A stretch of DNA of 37,022 nt from Allobosea sp. Root483D1 (lineage in GTDB: Bacteria; Pseudomonadota; Alphaproteobacteria; Rhizobiales; Beijerinckiaceae), in assembly GCF_001429505.1 (NCBI RefSeq), contig NZ_LMJW01000023.1, positions 218,148 to 255,169 of the forward strand, in the 5' to 3' direction. The position numbers and the translations under genes were made by a program. Positions within the stretch are counted from its first letter, which is position 1, and every line of letters begins with the position of its first letter. This document shows positions 32,338 through 37,022 of the stretch, piece after piece. Under the pieces are notes generated by a model. That model was not told the origin of the DNA. It ran no database searches and saw nothing but the letters and a program-made list of their open reading frames with translations.

Positions 32338-33918
32338 ATGTTCATCCGGATTTTGGATTGCATACGGACAGACCATGATCCCAAGCTCGTTCTTCTGGCG
32401 GTTCTGGTCTCGCTCGTCTCAGGATTCACCGTTTTTGCCATTCTCAACCATGCACGTGCGCAGCATGGTGGGGCGCGGCACGTCTGGTCGCTCATTGCGG
32501 CCTGCGTGGCAGGCGGCGGCATATGGTCCACTCATTTCGTTGCAATGCTCGGCTTCGCCCCCGCGACTGCCGTCAGCTACGACATCGCGTTGACGCTCGC
32601 CTCCGCGCTGCTAAGCATCGTGATCGCCGGCATCGCCGTGCCCCTATTGATGTCGACGGCTCTTACATGCGCTCTCGCCGGCGCCGTCGTACTAAGCGCG
32701 GCAATTGCTGTCATGCACTTCACCGGCATGCGAGCGCTGGTATTCGCCGGCACGTTCGCTTGGGAGCCAGCTCTAGTTGCGCTCTCCGTTAGCTCCGCTG
32801 TCCTGCTGGTCGGCGCCGCCATCGTCGTCGAACGTCTCGCCAACAGGCGAAGGCACAGACTAGTTGCCGCAACGCTATTTGGCGCGGCCGTTTGCTGCCT
32901 CCATTTCACGGCGATGGCGGCCGCCGTCGTCAAGACGGACCCCACCCTCGCTGTTTCGGATGGTGGCCTGTCAGAGTTTCTCCTTGGGCTTTCGGTCGCC
33001 TTCGTGGCGTCCGTGATCGTGGCTCTCAGTCTGGTCGCGATCGTCTTCGACAAGCGCGCTCACAGGGCATCCGCCGATGCGGTCCAGATGCGAAGCATCA
33101 TCGAGGCAGCACAGACCGGAATCGTGGTGTGCGAGAACCAGAAAGTGATCGCCACAAACCGGACCTTCGAGCAACTGGTCGGCCTCGGTCAGGCTGAGAT
33201 CGAAGGCACCTCCCTGGCGCGTTTTATAGCCAAGCCTGTAGTCACAAGCGACCGCGGTAATAACTGCCTCAGGGGAGTTGAAGCGCAGTTGATGACGGTC
33301 ACCGGCGCGCTCGTCGATGTTGCGCTGAGCGCCACGCCAATTCTGTCCAGCGGCGCCCCGCGACTCTTGGTCGAGATCCGCGACATCCGGGTGGAGAAGG
33401 CTGCGCGCGCGCACATGACCTATCTTGCAAACCATGACGCGTTGACGGGATTGCCGAATCTTCGGTTGTTCCGCAGCGAGCTTCGACGGGCCATCGACAT
33501 CGCCGCTGCGTCCGGCGACGAGTTCGGCCTCTTGTGGCTCGACCTGGACCATTTCAAGAGCGTGAACGACACTTACGGGCACGCCGCGGGTGATGTTCTT
33601 CTCCGATCGGTCGCTGCGCGTGTCCGTTCGGTCTTGGGAGAGCGGCACGTATTGGCCCGGGTGGGTGGCGACGAATTCGTGGTTTTGTGCCGGCCCGAGC
33701 AAAACGGCGCCGACCCGACTGCCCTGGCCTTGCGGCTGCTGGAGGCGATGGTCGAACCGGTCCCGATAAACAACAAGCAACTCGACGTTGCCTTTTCAAT
33801 CGGTCTGGCGATTTATCCGCACGACGCGGATTCGCTCGATGCGCTGGTGCACAAGGCTGATACAGCGCTTTACGAAGCCAAGAAGATGGGCCGCGCCTGT
33901 TGGAGGCGCGCTGCCTGA
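32338..33918 (+). CDS. MHYT-PAS-GGDEF diguanylate cyclase
   Basis: The 526-residue protein begins with a seven-span MHYT sensor: three conserved triads HFVAM (66-70), HFTGM (127-131) and HFTAM (189-193), which may bind copper to sense O2, CO or NO. A PAS-type region follows (~255-355, RSIIEAAQTGIVVCENQ), then a GGDEF domain: DALTGLPNLRLF, DLDHFKSVND, and an intact active site GGDEF at 443-447, so c-di-GMP synthesis is expected. The inhibitory RxxD site, normally five residues before GGDEF, is absent (ERHVLAR). No EAL domain follows. Divergent from the chemoreceptor, suggesting a link between taxis and lifestyle control. Confidence 0.93.
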   Translation: MFIRILDCIRTDHDPKLVLLAVLVSLVSGFTVFAILNHARAQHGGARHVWSLIAACVAGGGIWSTHFVAMLGFAPATAVSYDIALTLASALLSIVIAGIAVPLLMSTALTCALAGAVVLSAAIAVMHFTGMRALVFAGTFAWEPALVALSVSSAVLLVGAAIVVERLANRRRHRLVAATLFGAAVCCLHFTAMAAAVVKTDPTLAVSDGGLSEFLLGLSVAFVASVIVALSLVAIVFDKRAHRASADAVQMRSIIEAAQTGIVVCENQKVIATNRTFEQLVGLGQAEIEGTSLARFIAKPVVTSDRGNNCLRGVEAQLMTVTGALVDVALSATPILSSGAPRLLVEIRDIRVEKAARAHMTYLANHDALTGLPNLRLFRSELRRAIDIAAASGDEFGLLWLDLDHFKSVNDTYGHAAGDVLLRSVAARVRSVLGERHVLARVGGDEFVVLCRPEQNGADPTALALRLLEAMVEPVPINNKQLDVAFSIGLAIYPHDADSLDALVHKADTALYEAKKMGRACWRRAA

Positions 33919-34478
33919 ATTGGTCCAATCGGTCGGTGCCGGGGAGCCCAATTTTTGGATTTACAGTGCGTTTGCCTGGAGTTCATCGCGGCGCTAGTCA
34001 CGGAGTCAGCACCATCCAGTTTGATATTGCCAAGCTGTGAATTCTGGATCGGGTTTGAAACCTGAAACACCGTCGGGGCCAACCCGATATTTCTGGTCAC
34101 CGGAGCTATCCAACGTCCGCTGTCGTGCGCGCCCAAGGTCCAGAGCTCGCTCCGCCGATGGATAAGGGCTTATTCGGCTAGTTGGCAGCCGCCTGCCTAG
34201 AACCGCTTTCGGGTTCATTGAGAGGACGACTGCATCATGGGCGCCAAAGCCAGCAATAAGCAGCAGGTCGCCGAACGCTTCGGTGTCTCGCTCAACCTCC
34301 GTGACGCAATCGCGTTGATTTTCTGGAGGCTTTGACGGCTCCTCCCGCCTGGTTTGACCAGCGGTGGCCGGATCTCGCCGTAATCGTCCGGATCGCCGAC
34401 ATTCACGACCTCTGACACAGACTCGGCTTTAGGACGTCGGGCAACCTTCCGCGCAACCGTGTTTCCTCGGGGCCGCGG
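33919..34478. other. Gene-poor stretch
   Basis: No firm gene, apart from the 32-codon candidate listed separately. A perfect 11-base palindrome-like ATTGGTCCAAT lies at 33920-33930 just after the cyclase. On the minus strand 34330-34470 a segment reads VNVGDPDDYGEIRPPLVKPG and looks protein-like, but no clear start or end supports it. Confidence 0.3.
34237..34335 (+). CDS. Candidate 32-residue peptide
   Basis: ATG 34237 follows GAGAGGAC and opens a frame for 32 residues (MGAKASNKQQVAERF, then GVSLNLRDAIALIFWRL) ending at 34335. The start signal is good and the sequence is helix-like, but the length is small and no family is recognised. It may be the beginning of a lost longer gene. Confidence 0.25.
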   Translation: MGAKASNKQQVAERFGVSLNLRDAIALIFWRL

Positions 34479-34503
34479 GGAACGCTTCGCGCCGTCTTCT
34501 GTT
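34479..34503 (+). promoter_or_regulatory. EcfG-type promoter upstream of the PfpI-like gene
   Basis: GGAAC at 34479-34483, 17-base spacer, GTT at 34501-34503; the base before GTT is T rather than C. ATG 34540 begins 37 bases later. Confidence 0.6.
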
Positions 34504-34539
34504 GGAAAGGAACACCCCCCTTCTAACAGGAGAGCTCCC

Positions 34540-35100
34540 ATGAGCGTTCTCGCCGGCAAAAGCATTCTCATTCTCGCAACAAACGGCTTCGAGCAGTCCG
34601 AGCTCGAGGTGCCACAGGCAAAGCTAAAGGAGGCCGGGGCCACCGTGCATGTCGCTTCACCTGAGAGCGGAGAAATCAAGGGCTGGGACAAGAAGGACTG
34701 GGGGCGCGCGGTCAAAGTAGACAAGGCGCTCGATGCGGTGGATGCGTCCTCTTATGACGCCATCGTCCTCCCGGGTGGCCAGATGAACCCCGATACCCTG
34801 CGCGGCAACGGTAAGGCGCTCGCACTGATCAAGGAGTTCTTCAGTCAGGGCAAAGTTGTCGCGGCAGTCTGTCACGCTCCCTGGCTGCTCATCGACACCG
34901 GCATAGCCAAGGGCCGCAAGCTGACGTCCTACAAGACGATTAAGCAGGATCTCATCAACGCCGGAGCCGATTGGCAGGATGCCGAGGTCGTTACAGACAA
35001 GGGTGTCGTCACCTCGCGCCAGCCGGATGATCTGCCGGCCTTCGTCGCAAAGATCATCGAGGAGGTCCGGGAAGGCCTGCACAAGCGCCAGGCCGCCTGA
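34540..35100 (+). CDS. PfpI/DJ-1 family protein (protease/deglycase type)
   Basis: The 186-residue protein is a complete single-domain DJ-1/PfpI fold. The nucleophile elbow is AVCHAPWLL (C111, H112), and Glu18 in NGFEQSELEVP is the conserved partner residue. Members act as intracellular peptidases or as deglycases/chaperones under carbonyl or oxidative stress; which applies here cannot be read from sequence. AGGAG lies upstream of ATG 34540, and an EcfG-like promoter 37 bases before it indicates stress induction. Upstream in-frame codons to 34459 overlap the promoter and are excluded. Confidence 0.92.
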   Translation: MSVLAGKSILILATNGFEQSELEVPQAKLKEAGATVHVASPESGEIKGWDKKDWGRAVKVDKALDAVDASSYDAIVLPGGQMNPDTLRGNGKALALIKEFFSQGKVVAAVCHAPWLLIDTGIAKGRKLTSYKTIKQDLINAGADWQDAEVVTDKGVVTSRQPDDLPAFVAKIIEEVREGLHKRQAA

Positions 35101-35164
35101 TCGCATCATCAACCTGCAAAACGGCCTCACGAGCTCGGCCTTGGCGGGCCGGGTTTCTCTCGTC

Positions 35165-35350
35165 TCAGCGGTGTTTCGCCTTTTTTAGCAGCCCCGCGTC
35201 GATCGCCAGTTGGATATCGATTTGAGCAATATCCTCGGTGGTGAGCTTGAGATCGCGTCGTAGCCTGCGGTGGGTTTCGAGATCGATAGGTGTCTCTTCG
35301 GACCGCGGTTTATCAGAAGCCACCCGCGTGCGGCTTTTAGGCATAGGCAT
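35165..35350 (-). CDS. Small charged hypothetical protein (61 aa)
   Basis: The frame from ATG 35350 (ATG 35344 equally possible) encodes 61 residues: a basic start (MPMPKSRTRVASDKPR), an amphipathic helix (DLETHRRLRRDLKL), then TTEDIAQIDIQLAIDAGLLKKAKHR. The sequence reads as a genuine short helical protein without signal or membrane segment. It is convergent with the PfpI-like gene. Function unknown. Confidence 0.6.
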   Translation of the reverse strand: MPMPKSRTRVASDKPRSEETPIDLETHRRLRRDLKLTTEDIAQIDIQLAIDAGLLKKAKHR

Positions 35351-35474
35351 TCGCCATATACGCCCGCGACGATGGCGCGGATGCAGCGACGTGAAATTCA
35401 GGCGCCGTCTAACGACAGCGGGGAACCAATGCCATCGTCCTCGATTAATTCAGATAGAGCACAAGGGCATTGCC

Positions 35475-35738
35475 ATGGCGAGCGGGTGGGCCCCCGATGG
35501 GGCAGTTCAGGATCAGATCGACGACTCGATCACTGACGCGGTGCGAGTGGCGCGGGCCAAGCTTCCTAGCGGTCCTGGCGAAACTCACTGCCAGGTTTGC
35601 GGCGAGGAGATTCCGGAGGCCAGGCGCAAGGCGATGCCTGGTGCTCGTACCTGCGTTGATTGCCAATCCGGCATCGACAGTCGCCCGGAATTCGGCGGCG
35701 TCAATCGCAGCGGTAGCAAGGACAGCCAACTGAAGTGA
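35475..35738 (+). CDS. DksA/TraR-type C4 zinc-finger protein
   Basis: The 87-residue protein starts MASGWAPDGAVQDQIDDSIT and carries a CQVCGEEIPEARRKAMPGA-type finger: Cys pairs HCQVC and CVDC are spaced as in the DksA/TraR zinc finger. It lacks the long coiled coil of true DksA, so it resembles the short TraR-like form that can reach the RNA polymerase secondary channel; effect on transcription is inferred. A frameshifted, inverted copy is at 7406-7668. A GGAAC at 35428 has no good -10 at the right spacing. The csp gene follows 168 bases downstream on the same strand. Confidence 0.88.
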   Translation: MASGWAPDGAVQDQIDDSITDAVRVARAKLPSGPGETHCQVCGEEIPEARRKAMPGARTCVDCQSGIDSRPEFGGVNRSGSKDSQLK

Positions 35739-35906
35739 CTGGTTTCGTGGACACAAGACTTGTCCTCGCCGCGTCCAGGCGAAGCTTCGTGAAAGCGCTG
35801 AGACGCGCGATTGCGCCAAAAAAACTGAGATTTGTAACAGGCGCGGTTTTACTTGCCTCCAAAACGGACGCCCGTCATTCTCGCTGGCGCAACGAGGGAG
35901 AGCAGC

Positions 35907-36116
35907 ATGGCGACCGGAACAGTGAAGTGGTTCAACTCGACGAAGGGTTTCGGCTTTATCCAACCTGACGATGGCGGCCAGGATGTGTTCGTGCACATCT
36001 CCGCGGTCGAGCGAGCTGGTCTGCGGGATCTCCAAGAGGGCCAGGCAATCTCCTACGAGATCGTCGCCGACAAGCGATCTGGAAAGTCATCGGCGGAGAA
36101 CCTCAAGGCCAAGTGA
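35907..36116 (+). CDS. Cold-shock protein (CspA family), second copy
   Basis: The 69-residue cold-shock domain starts MATGTVKWFNSTKGFGFI with RNP1 (KGFGFI) and RNP2 (VFVHI) intact. ATG 35907 has GAGGGAG upstream; the frame continues to 35853 but that part is not conserved. It matches the left copy (2322-2531) almost fully to residue ~46, then diverges (KLGFEVARDNK against AISYEIVADKR). A good terminator follows. It binds single-stranded nucleic acid as an RNA chaperone. Confidence 0.95.
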   Translation: MATGTVKWFNSTKGFGFIQPDDGGQDVFVHISAVERAGLRDLQEGQAISYEIVADKRSGKSSAENLKAK

Positions 36117-36161
36117 CGGGCTGGTGCCCAGAGAACGAAGTGTCCAACGCGCAGCGTGATT

Positions 36162-36190
36162 AAAGCCCGGCCCCTTGAGGTCGGGCTTTT
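36162..36190 (+). terminator. Rho-independent terminator of the right csp gene
   Basis: AAAGCCCGGCC (36162-36172) pairs with GGTCGGGCTTT (36179-36189), one G-T pair included, around a 6-base loop. The T-run is short (36187-36190). It lies 46 bases after the csp stop. Confidence 0.8.
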
Positions 36191-36337
36191 GCTTTGAATA
36201 CGCAACTAGCGCAGCCATCGCGGGGACACCGATAGCAAACGGCATCCGTGGTCATGAGCACTGATTATCGCACGATCTGAACGCCAGTCCGCCTTCAGCG
36301 TTCCAGATCGGCTGGCCTCTGCGCTTTAGCGACGCTT

Positions 36338-36362
36338 GGAACGGCTTCGACAGGCTGGAGTT
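36338..36362 (+). promoter_or_regulatory. EcfG-type promoter upstream of the 69-aa membrane protein
   Basis: GGAAC at 36338-36342, 17-base spacer, GTT at 36360-36362. ATG 36396 begins 34 bases later. Confidence 0.6.
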
Positions 36363-36395
36363 CATATGGGTCGCCGTTTGATCGGAGTGAGCCCC

Positions 36396-36605
36396 ATGAC
36401 CCGCGAGCCTCCCCCACCGAAGAAGGCTGGTATGGCCGCTCTGTTGGCCGTCGCAATAGTCGCGACAATGGTCGTGGCCATCTTTGTGGGCTTCAATTTC
36501 TGGCATGCCGACACACTGCGCGAGCGGCAGACGGGTCAGGTCGACAAGCGCGATGCCCCGAAGAGCCCGACTGACCTGCAGGTTGCCCCTATGCAGCGTA
36601 AGTAG
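36396..36605 (+). CDS. Small single-span membrane protein (69 aa)
   Basis: ATG 36396 (GGAG about 10 bases upstream) starts MTREPPPPKKAGM. A hydrophobic segment follows (AALLAVAIVATMVVAIFVGF, ~14-33), then a polar tail (RERQTGQVDKRDAPKSPTD). The Pro/Lys-rich head and charged tail suggest an inner-membrane protein with cytoplasmic N-terminus. Starts further upstream overlap the EcfG-like promoter. Cotranscription with the next gene (42 bases apart) is likely. Function unknown. Confidence 0.75.
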   Translation: MTREPPPPKKAGMAALLAVAIVATMVVAIFVGFNFWHADTLRERQTGQVDKRDAPKSPTDLQVAPMQRK

Positions 36606-36646
36606 ATATCTGCCCGAGCGAGACGCGTGTGAACGGGAGACGAGCG

Positions 36647-36895
36647 ATGGACGATCCAGATACCGTCAGCTCAACAACCTGCGAGAGACTGGTAGGCGAA
36701 GCACGAATTTCCGGTCGACGCGAAGGGTTGCGCGAAGCACTTGAGGCCAGTGACGTCGAGGAATTGATCGCGGTCTGGATACGCCGCCCGAAGGCAGACT
36801 CTCCAGAAGGGAGGGCTTGGGAAGCTGGCGCGCGTCAGGCGCATAATTGGAAGGCGGCGGCCATTCTCGCCCTCATAGAGGCAAATGAGGGATGA
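36647..36895 (+). CDS. Hypothetical protein (82 aa)
   Basis: The frame from ATG 36647 has GGGAG nine bases upstream. The 82 residues are helical and acidic: RREGLREALEASDVEELIAV, then AWEAGARQAHNWKAAAILAL and the end EANEG. A GTG at 36629 is an alternative start. It lies 42 bases after the small membrane protein gene on the same strand and could share the EcfG-like promoter. No family recognised. Confidence 0.65.
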   Translation: MDDPDTVSSTTCERLVGEARISGRREGLREALEASDVEELIAVWIRRPKADSPEGRAWEAGARQAHNWKAAAILALIEANEG

Positions 36896-36931
36896 GCACT
36901 CATCGTTCTCTCGATGGATGATGATGGCGTC

Positions 36932-37022
36932 TCAGAGCACGCCGAAGATCCGAAGCCCTATCGCCAGTGACACGATCCAAACCGCCGCAATGATCGGCGC
37001 GGTTCCGCAGAGTGCTCGCCGC
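36932..37022 (-). CDS. Partial tiny membrane protein, C-terminal end (runs off the window)
   Basis: The minus strand at the right edge reads RRALCGTAPIIAAVWIVSLA followed by IGLRIFGVL and a stop at 36932-36934. It matches the last ~24 residues of the 55-aa protein at 5883-6050 (IIAAVW, SL, IGL and FG shared), which supports a small membrane protein family. The N-terminus lies outside the window. A single membrane span to the very end of the protein is predicted. Confidence 0.6.
   Translation of the reverse strand, partial: RRALCGTAPIIAAVWIVSLAIGLRIFGVL

Noticed and set aside
34215..34724. A 169-codon minus-strand frame
   Set aside because: It overlaps the start of the PfpI-like gene and its promoter; only a ~20-residue stretch looks protein-like.
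1..37022. CRISPR arrays, tRNA or rRNA genes, insertion sequences, prophage genes
   Set aside because: No regularly spaced repeats, no cloverleaf or rRNA-like segments, and no transposase, integrase or phage structural motifs were recognised on either strand.

Overview
The window looks like chromosome of a GC-rich alphaproteobacterium of the order Hyphomicrobiales (Rhizobiales), in the Bosea/Bradyrhizobium/Methylobacterium range. The evidence is the gene content: DUF1236 and DUF6894 proteins, HWE/HisKA_2 sensor kinases, a BrnA-type antitoxin relic, many tiny rhizobial-type proteins, and GGAAC-N17-GTT promoters of the alphaproteobacterial general stress sigma factor EcfG. Genus is inference. 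No rRNA, tRNA, CRISPR array or intact transposon was seen.

Layout. Positions 1-7,700 hold small stress-type or hypothetical genes (DUF1236, two DUF6894 proteins, a cold-shock protein, several under 100 codons) mixed with decaying genes: a LigD-type DNA ligase with an internal deletion, the tail of a SOS-associated peptidase, a frameshifted copy of a DksA-like zinc-finger gene. 7,806-11,197 is a GC-rich two-gene unit on the minus strand: a secreted caspase-fold protease with Sel1-like repeats and a secreted partner. 11,200-12,300 is mostly relics, including brnA. 12,361-17,777 is a stress and signalling block: a thioredoxin-reductase-like flavoprotein with an isochorismatase-type hydrolase, a DUF892 ferritin-like protein, and kinase - receiver - kinase.

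18,303-29,783 is the main metabolic island. On the minus strand lie a gamma-glutamyltransferase, a solute-binding protein, two permeases and a fused double ATPase. Next comes a LysR regulator, and on the plus strand a molybdenum S-/N-oxide reductase (BisC/DMSO-reductase type) overlapping a class III CoA-transferase. A near-identical 17-bp box lies upstream of both arms (TATTGGACTGATCTGAA before ggt, TATTGGACTGATGTGAA before the reductase), flanking lysR, so the two arms are probably one regulon. The likely job is import and breakdown of gamma-glutamyl or glutathione-like peptides, perhaps S-oxidised ones; the substrate is inferred.

29,853-37,022 holds a MarR gene whose first ~117 bp are inverted in place, a chemoreceptor, an MHYT-GGDEF diguanylate cyclase, a PfpI/DJ-1 protein, the intact DksA-like gene, a second cold-shock gene and more small genes. 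The dksA-like to csp order in the right part repeats, inverted, the order in the left part, and a tiny membrane protein family also occurs in both. The window may therefore carry two diverged copies of a small-stress-gene neighbourhood, the left one decaying. At least six EcfG-like promoters link many of the otherwise unrelated small genes.
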